64,000 nucleotides of DNA, taken from positions 124,001 through 188,000 of the forward strand of contig SZWC01000509.1 in assembly GCA_023375785.1 (NCBI GenBank), read 5' to 3'. The position numbers and the translations under genes were made by a program. This document shows, in pieces, positions 55,068 through 64,000 of this stretch. Within the stretch, counting starts at the first letter, position 1. The number at the start of each line of letters is the position of its first letter. Below the pieces are notes generated by a model. The model saw nothing but the letters and a program-made list of their open reading frames with translations. It searched no databases and was not told the DNA's origin. Origin of the DNA: Penium margaritaceum. Lineage: Eukaryota > Streptophyta > Zygnematophyceae > Desmidiales > Peniaceae.

Positions 55068-55616
55068 TGTTATGCCGAACGGAGTGCAGATGTTGGTGAG
55101 CTGGTAGAAGTTGCAAGGCATAACATGGTTGAGAATTTGGGACTCTTGAGCAATTTATAATTAGCGGTATGTGTGCTTGGATGAAAAGTGTCAAGATAAT
55201 CAAACACATATATATATGTGTCAAAAATGAGACGTAGTTGGCGTCGTTGGGTTCATCGTCGAGTGATGTGTATGGAGTCTTGTTGTGAGTGGTTGGATCA
55301 AGAAGCTCTGCCGAGAAATCGGGAGTCTTTGAAGATCGACGGCGGAGATGGGAGATGCATATTCATATATATTGGTATTTCTTGATGCATCAACAATTTG
55401 ACCGAAAGGTCATGATACTTCTGTCGATGATTCTCGAAAGTGGTCGAAGTTTTCAGAAAGTGCCATGAGGTTCGCCGAAGGGTGAGGGCAGCTGGCCGAA
55501 TTACCCTCCACTGTCGGGGCACAAATCGAGGTATTGACGCATGGTGGGCTATTTGTGTAGTGATAGAAATTCCCACTTGGAAAGATTAGGGACTCGTGTA
55601 CGTATGGTACGTAACA
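55068..55616 (-). repeat. Gyp4 5' LTR
   Basis: 549 bp, starts TGTTACGTACC and ends GGCATAACA on the minus strand. It pairs with the interrupted copy at 49286-50401. Confidence 0.88.
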
Positions 55617-56122
55617 GATATGGCATTATTTTTCCAGAGAATGAAACAGTTTTTTGTGTCAACATTAGAATGTAGTGACGGATACTGTCGTCACGTTGGA
55701 ACACTCTTTGCTAATGTCTTGCACTTAGAAAAACTGATACTTTTTTATACATGGTCAACCAATGGCGTGCAGAGGTATTTACTTTATCAGAGTAGGCTGT
55801 CCATCCATAAGTGTGCAACCTCCAACCTGCAGTTTGCCCCTTCTCGAACACAACCTTACATGATGGAGTTCAAATATTATCTTGTGCCAGTCTAGCACGG
55901 GCCTCGCTGCCAGTTTAGACACATCACAACCAATCTTGGCTTCTTCCGAGGTCATTCTTGATGTTGACACATCCATCTGCTGTGGTCGATGTATCATGTT
56001 ATCTGAGGACATCCCCATGCAACCCACATAGATTGCGTCGAACCTACGAGAGAAGTGCCTCATGCCACTTGCGCAACTTTCTATTCACGTTGTATATTGT
56101 TATGTGCTACGCAACCATTATG
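55617..56122 (-). other. Orphan 506-bp segment between Gyp4 and Cop4
   Basis: AT-richer than the elements on each side. A minus-strand frame of 94 codons (55779-56063, MRHFSRRFDAIYVGCMGMSS...) has no recognised domain. If the 25-kb inversion is undone this segment lies next to 29610, as the continuation of the MULE1 flank on the far side of Cop4. It is therefore probably old background or more of the MULE. Confidence 0.4.
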
Positions 56123-56477
56123 TGTACTCTTGGTACTAGTGGGCGTGGAGGCACCATCAAGGATGCCTAGATCTCACTGATGCATGCTACCAGTGTTCTG
56201 GGTAGCCAATGGACACCTTTGATGAAGAGTGTGGAGCACAAGGATCACGGATGTGAGTGGGCAGAATACGTCGCATTAAGGAGAACTGAATAGAAACAAG
56301 TTCTAGTTAGTTAGTATAGTCAAGAATCCTTATAGCCTGTGATCTAAGCTTTCCAACGCATCCAAGCACGCCCAAATCGGAGCAGTAGATCCCCTGCTAC
56401 GGCCGTCGAAGTAACCCATGGTGAAGCCGCTCACCTTGCCTTGCACGCTAGGCAACGGGAGGCGCTTCGACGATCAG

Positions 56478-57225
56478 TAAGGGTGCACACAGGTTCCAGG
56501 AACCGTGGTTCCAGAACCGCGGTTCCGGTTCCGGAACCGGAACCGCGGTTCCGGTTCCGAGATTCTGGAACCGTCCAGGAACCGCGGTTCCAAAGCCCAG
56601 GTATATGGAGGAGATAATGTGTGGGGAGGGGGGAGGTTTTAGGCTATTTTCTCTGATGTGGCACCCTTTGAGGCCATGTGAGTACTCCAATCAATTACCC
56701 ACGTACAATTGAGGAGTGTTGAAGGACTGTATCCTTGTATTTGTGGAAAAAACACATGATAGTGGTAGCCGATTATGCTTCATNCCGGAACCGCGGTTCC
56801 GGTTCCGGAACCGGAACCGCGGTTCCGGTTCCGAGATTCTGGAACCGTCCAGGAACCGCGGTTCCAAAGCCCAGGTATATGGAGGAGATAATGTGTGGGG
56901 AGGGGGGAGGTTTTAGGCTATTTTCTCTGATGTGGCACCCTTTGAGGCCATGTGAGTACTCCAATCAATTACCCACGTACAATTGAGGAGTGTTGAAGGA
57001 CTTTATCCTTGTATTTGTGGACAAAAAACATGATAGTGGTAGCCGATTATGCTTCATGTTCCTTGCATATGAGAGGAACTTCTGTGGAACCGTGACTGGA
57101 ACCGCGGTTCCATGAGGAACCGCGGTTCCGGAACCGGAACCGCGGTTCCGGTTCCGAGCTGGAACCGGAACCGCGGTTCCGGTTCCATTCTCAGAACCAC
57201 GGTTCCGTACCTGTGTGCAGCCTTA
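56478..57225. mobile_element. MITE1: non-autonomous hAT-type element with GGAACC palindromes
   Basis: Ends TAAGGGTGCACACAGG and (reverse complement of the right end) TAAGGCTGCACACAGG. They share the first 15 bases with hAT1 (14 of 15 on the left). Flanked by ACGATCAG (56470-56477) and ACGATGAG (57226-57233), an 8-bp duplication with 7 of 8 matching. Both ends are packed with GGAACC/GGTTCC, often as GGAACCGCGGTTCC: about 13 copies within 105 bp on the left and about 15 within 125 bp on the right. There is no coding capacity. The middle is duplicated around an N. hAT1 transposase is the obvious candidate helper. Confidence 0.85.
56511..57057. repeat. Two 273-bp near-identical copies around a single N
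   Basis: 56511-56783 and 56785-57057 are the same length and differ at only a handful of sites (for example GGACTGTATCC against GGACTTTATCC). The base between them is N. Either a true tandem duplication or two haplotype contig ends joined without merging. Confidence 0.9.
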
Positions 57226-57652
57226 ACGATGAGCCGTCGGAGGGCCTTTCTTCGTCCAGAAGTCAAAGAGTTTCACCCTGGTCAAGGAGATCCCTCTGGT
57301 TACTTCATTCATGGCCCTGGTGCATTTTGGAGCTCTTTGGAGACGAACTCGCATCACTGGCGGTGGATTATCCCACCTCCCATGGCGGGTACCAGATTCC
57401 ATCCACCCAACACCCGAACTTTGGGCTAGGCTAACGTTTTGAATACTCACTCAAATTGGGCGATTCAAAGCTTGAAAGTGCATGGGAAAATCCAAGAAAT
57501 CCAAATATAAAGTCAAATCAGGTGTTCTACCAATTCCTAGTGGTCGAACCTGTGATTACGATCAACGGCACTCATGGCAAGGGGTACACCATGTCAACAA
57601 TCTCCCCCTTGCACCAAAGCCTTGATGCCCTGTCCTTGATACCTGTAGCCGT

Positions 57653-58250
57653 TTAAAGCTCACAGCGCAGACCAAGCTCCATGCAGATCACGTCGTGCTT
57701 GTCCTTAGGCTGTGCCTTGGTCATGGAATCGGTGAGCATGCGCTTAGTGCCACAATGCACAATAGCCACATCTCCCTTCGCCACCAATTTCCACGTGTAG
57801 TGATGCCGGATCTCAATGTGCTTGGCCCTCCCGTGCAGCACAGGGTTCCGGGTGAGGCTGATGGCACTCATGTTGTCCACATTGAGTACCAGCGGCTTCC
57901 TTTGAGGTACACCGATCTCCTTTAGCAGCTGTCGTAGCCACACCGCCTCCTTTACGGCTTCCGTGAGCATGATGTACTCCGCCTTGGTGCTAGACAGTGC
58001 CAAACAGTCTTGCTTCCTGCTTGCCCATGAAATTGCTGCAGCACCAAGCACAAACATGTACCATGATGTTGTTTTTCTTTCATCCACATCACCAGCCCAG
58101 TCGGCATCGGAGTAGCCAACCAACTCGAGGTAGTCGTCACGCCCTCCCCCTCCAAACATGAGCTGCGACTGTTTTGTCGCCTTGAGGTAGCGGAGGATCC
58201 ATTTCACCGCTTGGCTATGCAGTGGCCCGGGGTCAGCAACGTAGCGGCTT
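57653..58250 (-). pseudogene. Cop4 RNase H
   Basis: QVSRYVADPGPLHSQAVKWI, LELVGYSDADWAGDVDERKT, GAAAISWASRKQDCLALSST, KAEYIMLTEAVKEAVWLRQL, LNVDNMSAISL, HGRAKHIEIRHHYTWKLV and KRMLTDSMTKA. A well-preserved copia RNase H. It is part of a split and broken element. Confidence 0.9.
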
Positions 58251-58259
58251 ACTTGGCCC

Positions 58260-58937
58260 GTTGTTCTCTGCTTTCCACCCATCCGTCGTGAAAGAGATGG
58301 CGGACGTCACGGCTGCCAGCTGCGTCTTGATGCGTTCTCGGTACGCCCGGGCGGCGATGCGGATGACCCGTGCGATGGTCATGCGCCCTGGTACTACTGC
58401 TGTCGGGTTAGCATGGGCAAAAGCCTTCGCCAACCAGAAGCTTTCAATGGACAATAACAAAAGGTTCTTGTCCACTGTGTGCTTCCATAGTAGACTGTGG
58501 AAGTACTTCTTGTTGAAAAGCACGCCAACGCCCGTCACGCCGCGTGCCAGCTGCGAGTTCTCGAGATTGTTTGGCGGTGCATCTTCTGCCTCTGCAACAG
58601 CGACTCTTGCCTCCTCCAGCTTGGCAGCGGCAACCATCGCCTTCAGCTCACGGTAGTGGTTGGCATGAATCAGGCGCATGTGTTTCCACATGGCGCCGGT
58701 AGAACCATTCTTGCAGCTCAATTTCACCGGCTTGGTAGGATCCTTCGTGCAAATGAGGCACATGGCGCAGGCGGGTACACCGCCAAGCTTCTTGAAGGAT
58801 CCCCATATGAAGGAATCCTTCCGCTTGCGCTTGTCACCAACGGCCTCGTCTTCCTCCGAGTCCTCATCTTCGTCGTCAGGTGTGGCTATCTCCTGCTCGG
58901 CTGCAGCTGCTTCAGTGGTGGCATCGTCTTCAGCCAT
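58260..58937 (-). CDS. hAT1 transposase, N-terminal exon (BED zinc finger)
   Basis: The likely start is ATG at 58935-58937, giving MAEDDATTEAAAAEQEIATP. An upstream start at 59261 would add 108 residues of poor quality. The acidic N-terminus leads into KRKRKDSFIWGSFKK (possible nuclear signal) and a BED-type finger, CAMCLICTKDPTKPVKLSCK followed by AMWKHMRLIHANH (Cys pairs then two His). After a coiled stretch, VPGRMTIARVIRIAARAYRE and VTSAISFTTDGWKAENNG give the first hAT catalytic-fold block (T-D-G-W). 226 residues here plus about 600 in the other half make roughly 825, a normal hAT length. No stop is seen. Cut by the inversion. Confidence 0.85.
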
Positions 58938-59514
58938 GACGACGGCGTGTGGGTGGACTCGGTGGCAAAACTGAGAACCGTGGAGCTTCACCGACGCCCA
59001 CCTGCGGGTACTTGTCCCAACAGAGTGGCGGCGATGCAATGGTGCACCGCATTGCACCTCAACGCAGTGCAAACGGTGCACGACATTGCTGATCAACTTG
59101 GTTCGCTGATGTAGCAAATCAACGGTTGAACATACCTCGTCCAACACGTCCGCATGCGATGGATCCACAGCAGCACTGTCGATGAAAGTCTGGCTGTTCC
59201 TCATTGGTTTCAACAATACAAAAGTCTCAATGAACCAAACGTAGTGCACGGAGTGAGTCACTCCACTACGTCTTCCCCAAGAGGATCACGCATGTGGACG
59301 ATTCGGACTGCGGGGCGCGAAACAATTTGACAGTTCGAAATGGATGTAACATGAACGAGTACCGGGTCCTGAGCAGGACCTGTCGATCCCCTCCCCCCCC
59401 CCCCCGCGGATCCGGCCTAGAATTTGTGGAACCCGACCGGATCCAGGAGGGTGGATCCGGATTCGAAGATCCAGATCCTGGATCCGGATTCACGGGTAGG
59501 TGCCATGGATCCTA
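58938..59514 (-). other. hAT1 5' untranslated and subterminal region
   Basis: Noncoding apart from the unlikely upstream extension. A C-run lies at about 59390-59404 and GGATCC/GGATCCGG words at 59405-59512, the mirror of the array at 35137-35215. Confidence 0.6.
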
Positions 59515-59533
59515 GGATCTGTGTGCAGCCTTA
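59515..59533 (-). repeat. hAT1 left terminal inverted repeat
   Basis: On the minus strand TAAGGCTGCACACAGATCC, a perfect 19-bp match to the reverse complement of 35230-35248. Confidence 0.92.
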
Positions 59534-59559
59534 CTTGTTCATCGAGGGTGGTCACAGAG

Positions 59560-59800
59560 AGAAGGTTGACTTTGAGGTCGGGTACGTATAGCACGTCGGG
59601 TAAGTAGAAAGTGCCCCCAGGGCCGACGAAGCGGACGACAACAACACTTTGGACAGGGAGGAGCTAACCGCAGCCAGTGCGCACGGAACAAACGGACTTA
59701 ACAGGCCCGAGGGACACAAACGATGATCAACAGGAGGTCATGTGATGTGTGGCACCGGAGTCGATGATCCAAAGACCAGGTGATGCAAGAGTGGGAGAGA
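59560..59800 (-). pseudogene. Cop5 protease region
   Basis: Minus-strand translation near 59735-59775 gives LWIIDSGATHHMTS, the copia protease active-site block (D-S-G-A-T-x-H-M). It lies just upstream of the hAT1 insertion. It is broken. Confidence 0.8.
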
Positions 59801-60295
59801 TAAAAAGACAGACAGCAACTGTGCCAAGGGGATAGAGGAGGGACGAACCACCAAGACAAGTGGGGAACGTATGTGACTGTCACTATTCAATCCAAGCACG
59901 ATCATCAGGCAAGGCCCCCTGGACACCACCAGGGACAGCACCACGAAGGGTAGCATCGGACTCACAGACAGACACACCGGACTGGCCACTCACACTCTCA
60001 CCTCCCTGAGAGTTAAGGTGAAGCACTTCCGCCAGCCGACGCTCCAGAGTGTGCTCCTTGTTACGGCAATCAGAGGAGCGGTCTGAGGAGCGGCCGGACA
60101 AGCGGTCGGAGAAGTGACCATCATCACGAGCCCAAGAAGGCATATAGTAGTGAGGCGGTGGGGGATCGTAGTACGGAGGTCTAGACAGTGGAGGGATCCA
60201 ACCCCACGGGCTGGGTGGAGGCGGTGTCAGCTAGAGAGGAGCAAGGGTGGTGGAGAGCGCGGAGGCAAAAGAGGAGGATGAGGAAGGCGCAACAG

Positions 60296-61348
60296 TCACT
60301 GTAGCAGTGGCGGGAGAGGAGGTGACACCTGTGCGGGCCCAACGAGCGCGCATGGAGGATGCAAGATGCACATCGTCACGGGGGGCTGCGCATTTGGGTG
60401 CGGAGTGTCCAGTGGCGCCACAGTTCTAGCAGGTGACATCAGCAATGGCGGGAGCAGATTTCTTGCCACCACGACAATCCCCACGCCCCTTACCCCCACG
60501 ACCACCACCACGACCGGCGCCACCACCCCTCCCACGAGAAGCAGCCTGAGTGCGATGAGCTGCTACCTGAGAAGAGGTGGAGGAGGAAGTCGTTATGGCA
60601 GAGGAGGAGGATGAAGAAATAGTGACAGCATTGAGTATAGCAAGATGCATGCGCTTGTTCTATAGGGCGTTCCACAAGTCTGTGAGACATGAGGCAGTGA
60701 AGTCAAAGAGTGGACTATTCCCAGGCAGAGAGTTAGTAAGGACTGGGACAACGGCAAGGCGCTCAAGCTCTGCCTAAGATACATCAAGATAGAGGTCAGA
60801 CAGCTCGGAAATGAGGCCAGCAACAATGGAGAGGCAGGCGGAGAGGGGGCCCGGAGCTGCCCTACCAAGGTCCCGCAGTAAGCGCAGACTGCGCGTCCAA
60901 TACTCATTTGCAGTCTCGTCCGTCCGCATCTGCGGGGTGTTGATCTGGACACTACGGACACTCTGTCCAGCATGCCCTATCACTATTTTGCGGTGGCAAA
61001 TGAGAGCACAAACCCCAAAGGGATCAGCAAGGGTGCCACGTGATGGGTCTACATTCTACGTACCGATGTCATCGAGGAGATTTTTGGGGCTTGCGTTAAC
61101 AAGGGCCCGCACAGCACAAGCAGCCTCAGCAGGCTGAGGTACGAACGGTGGCTTGGCAGGGGAGTCATACTCCCAAAGCAGCTCACCCTGGGCCCACGCA
61201 CTGAAGCGCGTCTCAAAAGATGTGAAGGTGAGTTTGGATGTGGACTAGGGTGGTTGTGTCTCAAAGTCTTTCTGCCTGGTTGGGAGAAGAGCGCGGGCGA
61301 AGGCTGCTGCTGAGAGAGCGGGAGAGGAGGAATTAGCGACGCCTCCAC
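60296..61348 (-). pseudogene. Cop5 gag with zinc knuckle
   Basis: 60774-60983 contains VQINTPQMRTDETANEYWTR followed by SLRLLRDLG, a Gag-like helical region. A Gly/Arg-rich GGGAGRGGGRGGKGRGDCRG segment (near 60480-60530) precedes a CCHC-type knuckle at about 60370-60430. It is broken. Confidence 0.6.
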
Positions 61349-63341
61349 TAGGGAGAGCAGAAGAATCGGTTGAGGTCATCTCTGCAGAGGGAAGGACTAC
61401 AGTGAGACCTGGGATAGTGCGGAGACGTTCAATGACTAGTGTAGCTACGGCAGCCGCTAGCTCATGTTGTGCCTCCCGACCCTGATGAAGCTCATCTTCA
61501 GCCTTACAACGCTCTGTTTGTGCCTCACTAAGAGCTGCCTACAGGGCCTCCATAGTCTCCTCTGGCCTTGGCATGTTGAGAAGATGCAATTGTGAGTGCA
61601 GGCAGACAGGGTACAGAGGAATGAGAGGGAGTGAAGGGCCACACAGTGCAATGCATTGTGAGGCTCACCGAGCTGGTGGCGTGGGAGGAGGTTGAAGAGC
61701 GGCGGAACCACGGCTGCGGCTGAAGAGAACAGGACAGCTACCCACCCTGCGACTGCCACAGTGAGGCACAGGAATCTTGTAACCGTGGCCCCGACAACGG
61801 CAGCTGAAGCTGATGCGAGAAGAACGCCCGTGGTGACGTGTGGTGTGATGTCTCGGGGAGTGCCGGTGGGAGTTAGCACTGCTATGGTGGTAGATGCACG
61901 GATGGATCCAACAGCACTGGATGTGGCGTCTGTTATAGTGGAAGCTGCTATGGCGACAAAGACTGCTACTGTTGTGACCTATGTGGCGATGTTTGCGGCG
62001 GCAGCTACAAACAGGGTGAGAGATACTGCATCGTGTGCATAGGCCTCAGCAGCACGGCCAACTGCTATCTGTGCCGGGGCACGGCAGGCTCTGGCTGTGG
62101 CAGCGAAAGAGGCGGCAGCACCAGCTGTTCTGTCAAGAATAGCACCAGCCAAGTCAATGGAGTCGGTGTGGACGGGAAGAACCGGTAACACACCAGGCAC
62201 CTCAGGTACCGTTGATGTCTCGGTGGATCCAGCTGCCGCATGAGATGGGGTAGGAGTAGGAGCAGTTGCAGGGTTGGTCGGCTGAGATTCTTGAGGAGGG
62301 TGCATCCTTGGCGATAGAGGTGGTGATGGTGGAAGATGTTCCGACGTGTAGACTTGCCGATCTACCTCCTCCTGTTCGCGCTCAGCTGTTGCGTCAACGT
62401 CCTCTTGCCAGTAAGAGTTGTCTAACATGCGCACCCACAACGGAGTGTCGTCATCAGTGGGTGGGTCAAGATCGCATTGGTCCTCCCACTCACGGTCGGC
62501 GTACCTAGCTGCTCTGCACGGGGAGTCCAGCTCCTAGTCCGGTGGATAGTCGAGAGGGGGAAAATCTAGTGTGAAAGGGTTAAGGCTGCTGGTGTAGCCA
62601 GGAGAGGTGTGGATGCACTAAGGGTACCACACTCAGGATTGGAACTATGCTGCATGAGAAAAGCGTGATGCGGACCTGGGGAATGGGTTCGGCACAGTGA
62701 TAGAGAGCGCAGCTGTAAGAGGCAAGCAGGAGAGACCAATGGGCAATGCGAAGAGTGCTACAGAATGAGGTCCACACTGAGGTGCTTGCGTGAGGAGCAA
62801 GTGCCTCTGCCCAATAAGAGGGGCAGTGATGCAGACCTGATAGGTGCAGACTGAGAATGCAGTTGGGGTGGTTGCCGTGGAGATACGGCAACGGAGGTAC
62901 CAGCCGTGCTACTGTTGGTGCAGCAGTGTCCAATGATGACTGATGTGCCGGGTGGCAGCTATGGAAAGAGTGCCACGTTCCGGAGAGCTCCGGAGAGTGT
63001 GCTGCAGTACGAAGACCGCAAGTTCACACCAAGAGGCAGGGCGTGATTCTCTCACCAGTAAACGGACGATGGAGCTCCGGGGGCCCAAAAGAGTTGAGCG
63101 GCACACACGAACGCTGTGGCGACAAAGGTCGGTGAAGGCCCCTGTGAGTGAGAGGAGCACGGACCTGTTGGCAGCAGACCGGTGGCGAGAGATGTGCCAC
63201 ACGTAGGTGAGTAGGTGGGCAGCGGGGAAGAGACCACAGGCCCGACGAGAGTAGGCATCACTAGAACACCGCGTGGTTCCCGAGGAGATCTCGGTGTCTC
63301 ACAGTTCTAGGATCGACGAGTTGCAGGGGTCGACCCCTATC
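61349..63341 (-). other. Cop5 leader and gag N-terminal region, no domain recognised
   Basis: Two kb between the priming site and the recognisable gag. The frame 61979-62440 is open for 153 codons (MWVRMLDNSYWQEDVDATAE, then Pro/Thr/Ala-rich) and could be an N-terminal gag extension. The other frames look like chance. Confidence 0.4.
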
Positions 63342-63353
63342 GCTCTGATACCA
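63342..63353 (-). promoter_or_regulatory. Cop5 primer-binding site (initiator tRNA-Met)
   Basis: The minus strand reads TGGTATCAGAGC, an exact match, directly next to the LTR. Confidence 0.93.
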
Positions 63354-63966
63354 GTAGTTACTCAGAAGCTTCCTAGATGGATTGTGTGAGACTGGAATGG
63401 CAAGCACGTGAGAGCCCCAGGCACGCCATAGATGTGGTAAAGACTTTTCCTTAGAACTCAATCACTCACCAAGACAGACTAGAGTGAGGGGGAGTGAGCG
63501 AGGTAAGCACCGGTGAGCGTACACCCACTTCGAGCATCACACTCATGTGGGAGGTGCCGCCACCCTGGGGGTCGAGCCCGACCACTCGGGTTAAACCGAG
63601 GACGGCTACTCACCTGTGCACGGGTAAAACCGGCACGGTGGCCCCCTAAGGATCAGCACTCGGGCAATATGCAACTCCCCCAAGATACTCAAGTCAAGGA
63701 GACATGATGCAGGGCACGGCAGTGAGAGTGTATGAGCCCAAGAATCTACCGCACCACACAGTCATAGAAAATCATGCAATGGCCATGTGTGTGCCAGAGT
63801 TCAACCCTGGGTCTAACAGCCGCTTCATGACGCCAGAGGCTCCAGTCAAGGTGGGCCCGCATGATGCCTCCCCAGGTAAGGCCATTTTCCTTAAATCTGT
63901 ACAGGTGTGTGCAAAGTGTGGGAGACGAGAGGGCATAGAGCTGTGAGTGGCCAACAAACTTCAACA
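63354..63966 (-). repeat. Cop5 5' LTR
   Basis: 613 bp, minus-strand start TGTTGAAGTTTGTTGGCC at 63966, end GAGTAACTAC at 63354. It pairs with 38636-39248. Confidence 0.9.
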
Positions 63967-64000
63967 GTTTCAGTTTTGAAGCGCACGAGAAACAATGGCG
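63967..64000. other. Flank of Cop5, partly Gyp3-LTR-like
   Basis: 63979-64000 (AGCGCACGAGAAACAATGGCG) resembles the reverse complement of the Gyp3 LTR at about 45269-45289 (16 of 21). That is expected if Cop5 sits in the left Gyp3 LTR and the 25-kb inversion is real. The first 13 bases, GTTTCAGTTTTGA, are extra and identical to 45210-45222. Confidence 0.4.

Larger units (their letters stand above)
56128..57599 (-). repeat. Cop4 3' LTR, interrupted by MITE1
   Basis: Minus-strand start TGTTGACATGGTGTACCCC at 57599. Excluding MITE1 and one duplicated 8-mer, about 715 bp align with 29611-30333. Confidence 0.87.
56128..58257 (-). mobile_element. Cop4: Ty1/copia element, 3' half (5' half at 29611-32976, inverted)
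   Basis: RNase H (58250-57653), purine tract GCAAGGGGGAGA (57600-57612) and 3' LTR (57599-56128, with MITE1 inside). The copia match begins abruptly at 58257, where hAT1 begins on the other side. The outer flank GTACA (56123-56127, minus-strand sense) matches GTGCA at 29606-29610 in 4 of 5 bases. It is broken. Confidence 0.85.
58257..59533 (-). mobile_element. hAT1: hAT DNA transposon, 5' half (3' half at 32976-35248, inverted)
   Basis: Left terminal repeat 59533-59515, GGATCC-rich subterminal region, then the transposase start. The gene stops in mid-domain at 58260, where antisense Cop4 sequence takes over. The flank CTTGTTCA (59534-59541) is the reverse complement of TGAACAAG, matching CGAACAAG at 35249-35256 in 7 of 8. 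Confidence 0.88.
59534..63966 (-). mobile_element. Cop5: Ty1/copia element, 5' part (3' part at 35249-39248, inverted)
   Basis: 5' LTR 63966-63354, priming site 63353-63342, a long leader, gag, zinc knuckle and protease, ending at the hAT1 insertion at 59541/59534. See the entry for the 3' part. The outer flanks, GTTTC right of 63966 and CTCCT right of 39248, do not form a target duplication, so something else happened at one outer edge. It is broken, with many breaks. Confidence 0.83.

Noticed and set aside
58938-59261. Upstream start of hAT1 transposase at 59261
   Set aside because: The extra 108 residues are not hAT-like and the acidic N-terminus starting at 58937 fits the family better. 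Kept as an alternative only.

Overview
The window holds no recognisable single-copy host gene, rRNA or tRNA. It is a heap of nested transposable elements, and nearly every base outside a few short AT-richer stretches belongs to one. The organism is a eukaryote, most likely of the green-plant (streptophyte) lineage. Ty1/copia and Ty3/gypsy elements are primed from plant-type initiator-Met tRNA, and there is a chromodomain-bearing gypsy element, a MULE and hAT transposons. The high repeat load and moderate GC would fit a large charophyte-alga or bryophyte-type genome, but I cannot name the species.

Layout, with local names. Gyp1, a minus-strand gypsy, spans 1-5490, runs off the left edge, and has a possible LTR to 6628. 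TRG1 (6629-10468, +) is a Gag-only LTR element. Cop1 (11844-17872, -) is a near full-length copia with both LTRs and a pair of foldback MITEs inside. Cop2 (about 19053-22910, -) and Cop3 (about 23560-24160, -) are copia remnants. Gyp2 (about 24260-25640, -) is the 5' end of a gypsy-type element. An AT-richer stretch (25640-27345) leads into a decayed MULE (27346-29580, -). The first half of copia Cop4 (29611-32976, +) runs directly into the second half of a hAT transposon, hAT1 (32976-35248, +), then the second part of copia Cop5 (35249-39248, +). Gypsy Gyp3 follows (39249-45587 plus 49239-49285, -), with a second Gag-only element, TRG2 (45588-49238, +), inside its right LTR. Chromodomain gypsy Gyp4 (49286-55616, -) carries a solo LTR in its left LTR. 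An orphan segment (55617-56122) leads to the other end of Cop4 (56123-58257, -), which has a hAT-type MITE in its LTR, then the first half of hAT1 (58257-59533, -) and the first part of Cop5 with its 5' LTR (59534-63966, -).

The most striking result is that two elements are each cut in half at the same two points, about 32,976-32,979 and 58,257-58,260. The halves of Cop4 and of hAT1 lie 25 kb apart in opposite orientation and complement each other. The outer ends of hAT1 carry a perfect 19-bp terminal inverted repeat and matching 8-bp target duplications (7 of 8). The outer ends of Cop4 carry matching 5-bp duplications (4 of 5). A single 25.3-kb inversion with a 3-nt (GGG) microhomology explains both. 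Flipping it back also makes Cop5 one element interrupted by hAT1. The inversion is therefore younger than hAT1, which is itself inserted in Cop5. An assembly inversion has to be excluded.

Other notable points: hAT1 looks coding-competent in both halves and has an apparent GC-AG intron. A MITE shares its terminal repeats and carries dense GGAACC/GGTTCC palindromes where hAT1 carries GGATCC motifs. Cop1 is primed from the middle of initiator tRNA-Met (half-tRNA priming). The two Gag-only elements share a leader with long imperfect tandem repeats. A single N at 56784 sits between two 273-bp near-identical copies and may mark an unresolved haplotype join. All LTR elements are treated as fossils; most have many breaks.
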